A stretch of DNA of 64,000 nt from Diphasiastrum complanatum (lineage: Eukaryota; Streptophyta; Lycopodiopsida; Lycopodiales; Lycopodiaceae), in NCBI GenBank assembly GCA_029204225.1, contig CM055099.1, positions 60,853,753 to 60,917,752 on the forward strand, in the 5' to 3' direction. Positions 34,083 to 44,655 of the stretch are shown here, in pieces. The notes under the pieces are model-generated. The model did not search any database. It was not told where the DNA came from and saw only the letters and a program-made list of their open reading frames with translations. The position numbers and the translations under genes are program-made. The first letter of the stretch is position 1. Every line of letters starts with the position of its first letter.

Positions 34083-37000
34083 GGACCTCTAGATTTCCAC
34101 CTCTCTCCATGATTGGACCAAATAGCTTGGACCTCATGAATTCCATCTCTCATAATGCCACTTCAATATGCTTTCCTCTTGCATGAAAGATGGGATTTGA
34201 AGCAAGGCGTTGGGCTGAAATGTTGTCACACTTGATGATGGGATGATGGGAATATCCTCACAATTGATGCACTTTAGCTCCACAAAAGGTGCTTTTGATC
34301 CATAAAATCTCCTTACTGGTGGTGGTGAGAGCCTTGTATTCAGCTTTAGTTGATTAGAGAGAGATAGTGTCCTGCTTCTTTGAGAGCTAACAGATGACTC
34401 GACCTCCAAAATACATAGAAAATGCACTTGTGGACTTTCCTATCAAGCTTATCACCTACAACATCTGAATCTAAAAAGCCAAGCAAGCAAAGATTATCTC
34501 CTTGATACAAAATTCCATAATCTAGAGTGCTGGAAAGGTACCTAAGCACTCTCTTGGCTAAATTCCAATGATGGATCAGAGGAGATTGCATATATTGACT
34601 CAATCTATTGACACAAAATCTAAGATCAGGTCTAGTAATAGTGAGCCAAATTAAGGAGCCTATGAAATTCCTATAGAGGGTAATGTCCATGAAGGATCTT
34701 TCATCACCATCTATTGGATCCCTTGCATGGTGCTCCATGGGGGTATCTATGCCTTTGCACTTATCCATATTGAATCTTTTAAGAAGTGAGGTAGCATATT
34801 TGTATTGACAAATAAAACTATAAGACGATGTCCTATCTAATTCAAGACCCAAAATATAGTGCAAAGATCCAAGATCTTGCATTTTAAACTCTTTTCCTAG
34901 AGCTAATTTTGTCTCATCGGTGAGTTTAACATTATTTCCACAAAAAATGATGTCATCTACATAAAGTACAAGGATGATAGCATCTCCATCTACAAACTTG
35001 AACTACAAAAATGGATCATACTCACTAAGAGTGAAACCTAGTGAGATAAGTGTTGAGTCAAGAATACCATGATCTTGGAGCTTGCTTGAGACCATACAGG
35101 CTTTTGAAAAGCAAACAAACTTTTTCCTCCTGACCTTGCATGATTAATCCCACAAGTTGGTGCATGTAGATCTCTTCCTCAATATAGCCATTGAGAAAAG
35201 CATTAGTAACATCCATTTGATGAACCAATTGAAATGAGTTGACAAGGCAATCAAGATTCTGATGGTAACCATTTTTGCCATGGGAGCAAAAGTCTCTTCA
35301 TAATCTAGACCCGTCACTTGAGCATATCCCATTGCACAAAGTCTAGTTTTATACTTGTTAATAGAACCATCTTGATTGTACTTGATTCTAAACACCCATT
35401 TGCAACCAATTGTCTTTTTGTTAGGTGGAAGATCAACCAATTCCCAAGTATTATTTGCAATCAAAGCATCAAAGTCCAAACACATTGCCTCATGCCAAAC
35501 CTTTGGTTCTAATGCATCTTTCACACATGAAGGCACATCAAAAGAGATGAAAAGTGCATGAAAAATGTTACCCATCTCGACTTGCTTTCCCTTATCAGGA
35601 TATGTGAGCCTAAGTGGCTCAGCCCTCTCCCTTGAAGATCTTATAGTAGTCTTGGATTGAGAGATCTTCTCGTCAAGCCTCGGCCCTTCTGCATCACATT
35701 CTTGAAAAATTGGTAGCTTCATGGATCCAACATCAACTTGACCACCCTCAGCCTCCTCAAGCTTCAAGAATTTGCCTTCATGGAAAATCACATCTCTACT
35801 CAGCACCATCTTGTTAGTAGAGAGCACAAAAATTCCATAAGCTTTCCTTGATGTAGAGTAGCCTACCATAATCCCTTTGGTGGAGTTGGGATACTCCTAT
35901 GTCCTTACATTTAAGGGAACATGAACAAAACAAATGGATTCAAAGACCCTAAGATGATCAACTTTTGACTTCTTCTTATACAACCATTCAAATGGTGTTT
36001 TGCCTCCAATTGCAAGACTAGGCAATCTATTACACAAATAAATGGCTTAAGTGAGAACCTCATCCCAAAAAGATTTTGGAAGTTGTGCATCCAACCTCAT
36101 GGCTTTTGCACATTCACAAAGATTTCTATTTTTTTCTCTCAGCCACTCCATTTTTTTGAGGTGAGTAGGCACATGTGATCTCCTTCTTGATGCCAAGTTG
36201 CTCACAATACTCTTGAAACTTTGTGGAGAAGTACTCATCTAACCTCAAAGCCTGCTTTTGACGTCAAATTGATTCTCTAAAGAGCTTTGAACTTCAAGAA
36301 AGTGTCAAACACCATAGCTTTTGAAAATAAGAGGTAAATCCAAGTGAATCTAGAGTAGTCATCAATGAAAGAGACAAACATAGTAGCACGGTCATTGCTC
36401 CTAGTTGATGAAAAATGAACATCTGAGTGTAGAAGATGAAAGGGATGAGTAAATGAAGTAGTAGAACTTGGGAATGGAAATTTGTGTGCTTTTGCCAAAG
36501 CATGTGCTTCACAAGCCTTATCATCAATTACCAAAGATTTAGGAAAGCCAATTGCCTTCTCCTCCTTAATCACAATATCAAATTTACAAGTATCAAAAAA
36601 TGTACAATGACTCAAAAAATACTGACTCGAAAATATGTACTGACTCAGAAAATATAGAATTTTTTGAGTTGATCTAGTATCGAGAAATTCTAGAAAATTC
36701 GATCCTGAATTTTTTGATCCTCTACTCAAAAATTCGAGCCTTCTGTTTCTGGTTTTTCAGGATGCTCTTACTGAATGGATTTGAGGCTGAGCAGGGAATT
36801 CCAACACTTTGGACATCACAAACTCGGCCATCAAACCACAAAGGTTAGCTCCATCATTAGTATCCTAGAAGAAGAGTAAATTGACATCATAAGTTATTCT
36901 TCCTTTTCACTCTCCTCTCCCTCATTAGTGAGATTAGCTTGCTTACCAAAAGCCTTTTTCTTCTTGAAGCATTCTGAAGCAAAATGCCCCTTCTTACCAC

Positions 37001-37478
37001 AATAGAAACATTTCATCTTGGATTGGTCCTTCTTACCACTTGTTGATGAAGATTGTGATGCATCATCACTCTCCTCCTTGACCTTGTCCATTGCCTTTGC
37101 CTTTGCCTGGATGATGAGTGTCTTCTCCTCCCCTTCCCTTGCCATGCTTTGCCCCATCCTTGCAAGCATGAGCTCATGTCTACTCTCCTTGGCCACTAGC
37201 ACACCTTGTAGACTTTCCATGGACGATAGCTCCCCTTGAATAGCACAAGGTTGAACAAGGTTAGAGAAATCATCATTAAGACCATTCAATACTATTTGAA
37301 CAAGCTCTGGAAATTTGATGGCATCACCAATGCATGCAAGCTCCCTATTGTAATCCTTCACTCTCAAAACATAATTTCTCTCTCCCTTTTGTTGAAAGCT
37401 TTGGAGGATTTGATTCCTCAAGGTGAGAAGTCTATAAGTATTGACACATTCATCTTGATGCAAGCATTCGTTAGACAA
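34083..37478 (-). pseudogene. Ty1/copia gag-pol remnant E6
   Basis: The gag part is 37478-36894 with QILQSFQQKGER and the zinc knuckle CFYCGKKGHFASEC (about 37017-36976). The gag N-terminus is missing. The protease and most of the pre-integrase are replaced by an unrelated segment at about 36575-36840. Integrase follows in pieces (36580-36277: HSDVHFSSTRSND, IDDYSRFTWIY; then 36238-36047: REKNRNLCECAKAMRL). Frame 35869-35144 covers the integrase C-terminus, the linker and early RT (GCKWVFRIKYNQDGS). RT/RNase H continues at 34882-34346 (MQDLGSLHYILGLEL, TITRPDLRF). RNase H fades out at KHIEV near 34160. No LTR is attached at either end. E5 abuts the left end. Confidence 0.88.
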
Positions 37479-37489
37479 TAAGATAGGTA

Positions 37490-38631
37490 TGTTCTATTTT
37501 TCTTTACTTAATTAATTGTCACCAATAAGATAATTACAAGTGTACTTTTATCTACATGTCTTCTTATAGAGCAATGGGCGTTGAGCATGTAAAAAGGCAC
37601 ATTTTTCGGATAAGGTTCGACTGTCCGATCCATTTCCAATATTCATTATTCGTATCTATTCGACAATGGCTCGAGTCGATGTAGTTAAGGTCTTCATCAC
37701 AATTGTCTTTTGATTAAAAATGTCTTTAGTTAAAGATTGTCTTTTAAGTCCATATGTCTAATAGTACAAATATTATGTGTGGATGACCTTCGATACTTCA
37801 TATTCAAATGTTCCCTTGTTAGATTATTTCTTCATTTCCAAGTCTTTTACATTCGATATATGTGTTCGATAGGTAAGTTCGAATGCATTATGTTGTTATT
37901 CGCAAAAAATGACTGGGTCTTTGCTACTACTTTCAAGGCCACAGAAATCACAACTAGGATGTTGAAGCAAATAAACACAGAGAGAACGGATGGTGGATCA
38001 AACCTCTAGAATGTATCTAGCTCCCAAGCAATGGACCACTACCAATAACTCAAGATGTGAGAGAGATGTCAATCTAAAAACATGTAGCTACTAATTAGAA
38101 GTCAAGCTTTTCTCCTAAAGATGCCTATGGGTATACTTATACACTCCAAGGCTTTACCCCAACTACGAGTGATTTGGGACACCACATTAGGATACATCAA
38201 CAAACTACTAAAATATCTAAAACTGACCAATGAGTCGGCTATTAGTTCCATATAAGCACATGCCTCAAACTATCTCATATCACAACTAGGCAACAGAAAA
38301 TTGTTCATCATGACCATGTACGACTTGCTTGACAAAGGCACCGTTGAGGCATGAGAGGCATTGAAAGCTTGATCTACATTGGAGTCCCCTATAAGCTAAA
38401 TAGATTTCTACATTATTTTGACCACGTTTAAAATATTAATCAATTGACTAGATGTTCATGATGTCAGGAATGCCTAGAATTTCAAGATCAATCATGACCA
38501 TCATGTTATGTCCACGTCCTGAACATAGGATTCAATATAGTCCTACACTTGGATACCCCGTACTCCAGTGAATCAAGCTTATTAGTTATGCCATGTCATA
38601 CTAGATGTCACCTGCAAGTAATTAATAACCT
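37490..38631. other. No gene recognised
   Basis: Short frames only, with no known motif on either strand. The left boundary is the point where E6 gag similarity ends. Confidence 0.5.
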
Positions 38632-39210
38632 CGTGAGGCCCAGGCACACTAATTGGAGTTAGTACAAGTTTAGGGACTATATATGCATTGAAGAGTATCA
38701 ATAGCAATTCTATGAATAGAGGATCCATGCATGGTGAGATTATTCACATATGTGCACGATTAATCTTGTATGAATCTATTGTGTATTCCTGGTTGCTAGG
38801 GTAATTTGATGCACTTAACCTAGTCAGTGAACATAGACATATGATCAAGCATTGTTGAGACAAATACTTGCAAAGTCAACGAATCTTTTAGTGGAAGATT
38901 TATGGGTTAACTTATAAATGATTTAGATAAGGATCTAAATGTGGTGTTATACTAGTATAACTGAATTCTGCACCTATACATTTGAGATTTCTGATGAATC
39001 TATAAGGAGGCCAAACTCGCCCTACTACACCATGATTGGGTTGATTCATTGCCAGGATCTCTCTCTACTCTCATGCTTCCTATTCCTTGGCTTGGGGGTG
39101 AAGCTTTTAGAGATTGATTGGTTGCTTCTACTTGGTTGGGTGGTTTTTCCAACAGTGTGTTCTCTATTGTTTTGTCTTGTAAGCAGAATCTTGAGGAGGC
39201 GACTCTTACA
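38632..39210 (+). repeat. Solo or isolated LTR, plus orientation
   Basis: From (C/T)GTGAGGCC to CGACTCTTACA it matches the 27589-27980 LTR in reverse complement, including GAGTATCAATAG, GGTTGGGTGGTTTT and CTTGTAAGCAGAAT. No primer site follows its right end and no target duplication was seen (AACCT left, CATCA right). Confidence 0.75.
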
Positions 39211-39543
39211 CATCACATATGTGAATGATCTCAAAATCAATCAGAATGATTACATGTGCAAGGAAAGCTTTGAATGTCTATTGGGTGTTGGTTGATGAGA
39301 AGTTACACTAACTTAGACATACATTGTTGTGAACAAAAAAAACAAGCCTTTCTATCTTGGCAAAAGGTATGCATATGCGATAAAGGAAGAGTTTTATTCA
39401 CATGTTTACTTCATAATGCTTTCACCTAAACAGCTTGTTATCATTGGTTGTGAATACCCATATTTCATTATTAAGTTTACCAATATTCTTTTATATTGTT
39501 TTGGGCCTTCACCCATGAAATTTGGTTTTGTGATAGAGAGAAT

Positions 39544-39743
39544 GCCACATGAACAAGCCAATTCTTGGTTGTGCAGCCAGGAACTGATGTCGAAAATTGG
39601 CTTTTGCCCACATGGGGCAAATTTGTGTGCCAATTCCTAGTTGTGGAAGGAACTACTTTTTTAGCCAGCCAGGAACTGGCTGGCTGAGGCACCTAGTTCC
39701 TGGCTGCACAACCAGGACTTGGCTCAAAATAAGCTCATGTGGG
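39544..39743. mobile_element. Foldback / MITE-like element, about 200 bp
   Basis: GGTTGTGCAGCCAGGAACT (39567-39585) and its exact reverse complement (39695-39713) lie inside longer imperfect arms that run outward to CACATG at about 39546 and CATGTGGG at about 39742. A smaller palindrome, GCCAGCC...GGCTGGC (39664-39684), sits inside. No coding capacity. No target duplication could be assigned, so a MITE is likely but not proven. Confidence 0.7.
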
Positions 39744-40029
39744 CACGCTAAGAGAGGCACAAATACCTTTCATAGCACATGTACCTTTAGTTAGTGAAGT
39801 TCTATTCAACATGTGTCACAAGTTTAGTTAAAATCAACACTTTAATCAGGGCCACATAAAAAAAGGCACAACATTAATAGACTTTCATTTGCCTTTGGGC
39901 CTTTGCTTTTAGGCTTGGAATAGGTCATGGTGGTCCAGAAATAGAGATTGGGCGCGCTTCGTTCTTTCGGAGCCATGGGCATTCAGAGGGTGGCTCAAAG
40001 TGCCCTTAGCATAGGGATTGACATTCTAT

Positions 40030-40199
40030 GGCTCTTAGGGCGTCTTTCCAAGATAAAGGACTAAAATCTGAAAAACAGGTGTCATTCAACCAATTTTTCT
40101 TGGCATGGGGTGTGGCTCTTAGGGCGTCTTTCCATGTGGCCTATTCACCCATGATAAAGGACTAAAATCTGAAAAACAGGTGTCATTCAACCAATTTTT
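40030..40199 (+). repeat. Direct duplication upstream of the 41313 gene
   Basis: GGCTCTTAGGGCGTCTTTCC at 40030 recurs at 40114. The following block (from GATAAAGGACTAAAATCT to CAACCAATTTTT) recurs from 40052 to 40153. The second unit has about 17 extra bases between the two blocks. Confidence 0.93.
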
Positions 40200-40424
40200 A
40201 GGTGCGGGAGAGACCGGGTCAAATGCGTGACAATTTAAAGACGGCCTTAGCCCTTGTGGGGAAAGTGGGGGCGGGGTAACTTTGTGTGTGTGCTTGTGTG
40301 TGAGAGGGCAAAGGAGCTCATATGAAGGAAGGTCCATTGTCCATTCCGTCTTACATCATTATGACGCGCATGTATCCGTGACGTACGCGTGCCAAGAGTG
40401 GACGGTCCCGATACCTTCACCAGC

Positions 40425-40500
40425 TGATAACCCTAGAAGGAACCGCTTCTTCTAGACGCGTCCTCTCAGATCCCTCTCTCTGTCGTATTTCTCAAGCTTT
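40425..40500 (+). promoter_or_regulatory. Likely promoter/5' leader region of the 41313 gene
   Basis: An AACCCTAG telo-box-like motif near 40428 is followed by a pyrimidine-rich stretch (CTCAGATCCCTCTCTCTG), both common around plant transcription starts. It lies about 0.85 kb before the ATG, so a 5'-leader intron would be needed; several GT and AG sites between 40740 and 41300 could serve. Confidence 0.3.
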
Positions 40501-41312
40501 TCTGTTAACGAGAGCTCACCTTTCGCTCAATAAAACCAAGATTTCTGCTCCGAATGCTCGATTCATCTCTTACATCTGCTTTTCTGCTTTAAGAATCATC
40601 AATACCGCTTTTTCTGCTTCCAGAATCATCTTTTAGATCTGCTTTTCTGCTTCAGAAATCTCTCAGATCTTCCTCTCTGCTTTGAAAGATTATCTGTCCG
40701 ATCTTTGTTTAGATCCTTGTCAATTGTAAGATTGAAGTTGTTGTCAGTGTTGGCAGGTTATAGGCTCAGCGCTTCGTCTTAGGTGCGCACATCCTCGCTT
40801 GTCGGCCATCGCTGCCTTCGAATATAAGCAGTCTGGTGTGGTTTCTTTGCTTTTTCTTTCATGTATTGCAATCTCAATATTTTCCTTGGATCGTTGGAAG
40901 CCGATTATATCGTGAAGGTTTGTCTAGGTTTATAAAGATCCGCTCCTACACCACTCTAGTTTAGTGAACTCCTCTGCGGGAGGCGCAAAAAGGCGTGTGC
41001 CCCCCCTTGCAAAAGAGCGAACTTCTTTGTCGTGGTTTGGTTTTTAATATCCAAGTAGGCGTTCGAATCTAATTGTGATCTAGTGAGCAGCTTCAGGATA
41101 AATCTAAGACTGGTATATCTTTTTGGAATAGCAGGTGCTTTGGAACACTTACACACTTAATGGTTTGGTAGGTCGCGAATTCCTGTTTTGAGAAGGACTA
41201 CAATAAATACCAGTCAAGGAAGGAAGTCTTTCTGTTTTTAAAACCTGTTAGATTGAGATTTTTTTTGTCACTTTAAAAGACCAGACTTAAGACAAGTCGG
41301 AAGCTGTGTACC

Positions 41313-42137
41313 ATGGTTTATAACAGTGGAGATAGGGGCATGTTTTTGCCCAAAGGAAAGGGGGGTTTTTTGCCGCCTAAGCCTGTAGTCAACTGGAAGA
41401 ACAAGAAAACTGAACAACGAAACAAAAACAGGCGAAAACAAACCTTAAACTTTTCTCAGAATCAGGGCATGTATGAGCCTCCAAGGTTGAATGAATTACG
41501 ACGTCAGAACAGGTTAAAGACGCGCAAATTTTTTAGCGTAAAACGCCGCGCACCCCATGCCCCCAGAAATACTACGTCCTTCATTATTCGAGCCAAGAAA
41601 GAGGGAGGCATAGCCTCACTAGTGTCCCCCATTCCTGCTACCCCTGCCATTCTTACAACCCCTGCCATGTCTCCTGCTCCAAGATACAGGGAGGGTCTGG
41701 TTGATGAAGTAAATAAAGAATGGGGAGTAGATGGATATGGTTCAATGAATGGGCTTATTCGTCTACGTCAACAAGGTGAATACACAAGAGATGACTCAGA
41801 GTCTGATAGTGACATGGACCAGGATCCCCAGTCTGTTCAGCAACTAGAGCAACGCTTAGATCAAGACGTTAGTCGATTTGAAATGATTTATCCATCCAAC
41901 AGTGTGCCTCATGCCCCTTCCAAACTAATTGAAACTGTTATGGACGATCAAGAACATCATATTGCACATCTAGAAGAAGAGAATCTTACGCTTAAAGAAA
42001 GACTGTACGTAATGGAACAGGAATTGGAGGAGTTGCGCCGGCGTATACAGTTGAAGGAAAATGGAGGTTTGTCAGAAGAACAAGCTGAAGTATGTTCGGA
42101 TCAAAGCGTTGGAGATGTATCATGTGCTCAAAAATAA
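41313..42137 (+). CDS. HEXIM-like conserved plant protein, coiled coil
   Basis: A single uninterrupted 274-aa frame starting MVYNSGDRGM; the ATG is in good context (ACCATGG). Order of features: Gly/Lys-rich N-terminus; basic clusters at about 29-42 and 63-79 (NKNRRKQ, SVKRR); PRNTTSFII at 84-92; Pro-rich VSPIPATPAILTTP at 104-117; EWGVDGYGSMNGLIRLR at 136-152; acidic DDSESDSDMDQD at 160-171; DVSRFEMIYP at 185-194; and a predicted coiled coil at about 211-248 (HIAHLEEENLTLKERL). Conserved-looking blocks and clean coding use mark it as a host gene in a sea of transposons. Animal HEXIM proteins, which bind 7SK RNA and inhibit P-TEFb, have the same order: basic RNA-binding region, PYNTTQF motif, acidic region, coiled coil. 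Homology to HEXIM is inference; without a search it could be a plant-specific family of unknown function. Confidence 0.8.
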   Translation: MVYNSGDRGMFLPKGKGGFLPPKPVVNWKNKKTEQRNKNRRKQTLNFSQNQGMYEPPRLNELRRQNRLKTRKFFSVKRRAPHAPRNTTSFIIRAKKEGGIASLVSPIPATPAILTTPAMSPAPRYREGLVDEVNKEWGVDGYGSMNGLIRLRQQGEYTRDDSESDSDMDQDPQSVQQLEQRLDQDVSRFEMIYPSNSVPHAPSKLIETVMDDQEHHIAHLEEENLTLKERLYVMEQELEELRRRIQLKENGGLSEEQAEVCSDQSVGDVSCAQK

Positions 42138-42333
42138 TCAAAATCGTTTTGATTACTAAAACTGGAAATCCTCATGGTTAGGTTCTAGCTATGGATCAGA
42201 TCTTGGGGTATTGAGAAGATGGCGGTTTGCTAGCAACCGCTTAGTTTAACTCTTCAACTTTGCATGTTTCTGAGGCCTAACTACTCTGTGCCTTGTAGCG
42301 ATCTTTCTTAATCATTTTGTACAAACTTCATGA

Positions 42334-42436
42334 AATACCTGAAGCATGAATAGATGCTGTGTCACATCAGATGGGTGTTGTAAAAACTTTATAAATACCT
42401 GAAGCATGAATAGAAGATATGTTTCATCAGTTTGGA
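42334..42436 (+). repeat. Short tandem duplication after the 41313 gene
   Basis: AATACCTGAAGCATGAATAGA occurs at about 42336 and again at about 42394 with similar flanks, a period near 58 bp. It probably lies in the 3' untranslated region. Confidence 0.8.
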
Positions 42437-43453
42437 AGATATTGTTCAAATTCCATTGTTTCAAGGAAATTTTTGCTATTTGAAAGTCACCCTTCATTTC
42501 ACCCAGAATGCTAGATACTTTCATTCATCTCAATACAACAAATTATTGTTCTGTGTGGTTCAGTAGTTTGTGGAGTTGAGGTTTTTTTTTAGTCATGCAC
42601 ATGAAAGTGATTATCATTGCTTGCTATGTGTTATTTCGATATATGATACTTGCTGCTGTTCTTTTCATAGAAATTCGTGTCCTTGTGCTCCTTCTGGAGG
42701 TTTTTTCTCTGTTGTACGTCTCCACTCGTGTGGCAGATTGGAGTCAAACCCCTGACCTCATGGGGAGGAACAAAAGTCCTAACCAACTCAGTGCCCATTG
42801 GAGAACTATGGAGAGGTTTATTGAGTGCGTGCAATTCAATTACATAAGCTTGGTTTTCTATATTTTTCATATTGAGATGTCTTGATATGTAGTCAATACA
42901 CTATTTTTAATGGATTTGTCAAACTAGACATTTTCTTTCTTTGGACCTCTTTGTCTTACGGGAAATGCAATTTGATCATCTTGCTTTATAGTCTTATGCC
43001 ATATTAGCATGCTTGCAATTGAAGTCTGAGACCTTTTTGTAAGTTGCAACTCATTTGGTTCATGCTAGTTCTTTCTTCCATCTTTAGTGGTTGTGCCCTG
43101 CCCATCAGTTACACTTTCTGATTTTGTAAGGTACGAGCTGAAATGATAATATGCAATATTTCAAAAAATTTCTACAAGAAACTTGGGACCTGAATAGTTT
43201 CGCTTTTTGTTTTTTTAGTGCTATGCCTTTGTTATGCATCACCTCTGGTGTTCAATTAATGTATGCAAGCCAATGTTCATTACTCTTGCATGCCCTTGCA
43301 GCATACTGCGATATATATAATAGACTTTCATGGTTCAAGGCTGAGTGTGGATTTATATTTTTTGGGGTACTGTCCTATTTAGAGTTTGGCAGGTCGAGAT
43401 GCATTTTACAGGTCAATCTGATTACTGGTCAACATCAGCTATTATGTGATGTC

Positions 43454-44260
43454 AGGTTAAATTGTGCAGTCTTTGTTGGATAGCTGAAGCTCTAGTAAGC
43501 CACAACAGGGTTCGTAAGGGGGGAATGAGATTCAACTCATTGCTTTTATGCCTTTTATTGTTCTTTATAAAGGATGAATGTAGTTTGCAAATGTTCTATT
43601 TTCCTTGACAAGTTTTTAACTCAATAAAGTGTTTATTTGTCGTGTAGTGCAGGTTATGAAGAGATGGCACATAGTTGATCAAAGGAGATCAATGAAATTT
43701 CTTACATGTTTATTTTATTGAGTTTGTAAAAGTATTCTTATGGCATTTTTGCGAACATGTAATCTTTCTATAATCTTATGCTTAAAATGATGTATTTGAA
43801 TGATTGGAGTTTTCATATCACTTCTTTATGAGCATTTACATCATTTTGTTGTTGATTAGAGTTTTCATATGAAAGGGAAGCGCCTATATTAATGAGGTTC
43901 TTGCAGACTTGTGTCAATTTCAATGATCATCAGGGTATATTGTATTTCTGCTAAATTGTGCGTCTTTCTTGGGTTGCTAAAGCTTAAGTAAGCTACTACA
44001 GGGTTCGTAAGGGTGAAATCAAATTCAACTCATTGCTTTTATGCCTTTTATTGTCCTTTGTGAAGGTCGAATGTGGTTTGCAGATTTTCTATTTTCTACA
44101 ACAATTTATTACTTAAATGAAGCGTTTATTTGTCCTGTGATGCACGTTATGAAGAGACTTTGAACATAGTAGATCAAGGGAGATACAATGAAATTCCTTA
44201 TATGCTTATGTTGTTGAGTTTGTAGAATTACTCTTATGGCCACATGATTTTTTGATAATG
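43454..44260 (+). repeat. Diverged tandem duplication, about 300 bp units 0.5 kb apart
   Basis: About 43454-43750 and 43951-44250 share long blocks (GGGTTCGTAAGGG, TTCAACTCATTGCTTTTATG, GTTATGAAGAGA, TTGAGTTTGTA). Substitutions are scattered, so the duplication is old. Neither copy has a coding frame with a known motif. They may be duplicated downstream or intron sequence of the neighbouring gene. Confidence 0.85.
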
Positions 44261-44425
44261 ATGTTTTTGAATGAAATTGATAATGATAGATATCTTTATG
44301 TCACTTTAGTAGACATGCAAATTCTTAATGAATTTTCGTCCAAGTAAAGGCCAGCTGTATGTTCTTACTTGCATATCTTGAGAGGGTGTGCATGCCCCTA
44401 TAGCTAATCTGACATTTCACTAATC

Positions 44426-44582
44426 AAATATAACATCTCTTACTCAAATGTCATGTTTGCAAGGTTCTTGTTGATATTTCAAATATAACATCTTTTATTG
44501 GATGTCATGTTTGTAAGGTTATTGTTGATATTTTAAATATAACATCTCTTACTGGATGTCATGTTTGTAAGGTTCTTATTGT
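44426..44582 (+). repeat. Three tandem 55-bp units
   Basis: AAATATAACATC starts at 44426, 44481 and 44535; each unit continues with GTCATGTTTG and AAGGTT. The third unit is partly truncated. Confidence 0.9.
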
Positions 44583-44617
44583 TTCGTGATGATTTTATGG
44601 CTCCCTCTTTATTTTTA

Positions 44618-44623
<6 letters not shown>

Positions 44624-44652
<29 letters not shown>
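44624..44652. repeat. (TA)n microsatellite
   Basis: About 29 bases of alternating T and A. Confidence 0.97.

Positions 44653-44655
<3 letters not shown>

Noticed and set aside
39329..39640. A 103-codon plus-strand frame
   Set aside because: It runs into the foldback element and has no recognisable domain.
41313..42137. Transposon gag as an explanation for the 274-aa ORF
   Set aside because: No zinc knuckle, no LTR or pol nearby, and an ordered set of conserved-looking blocks with a coiled coil; it reads as a host gene.
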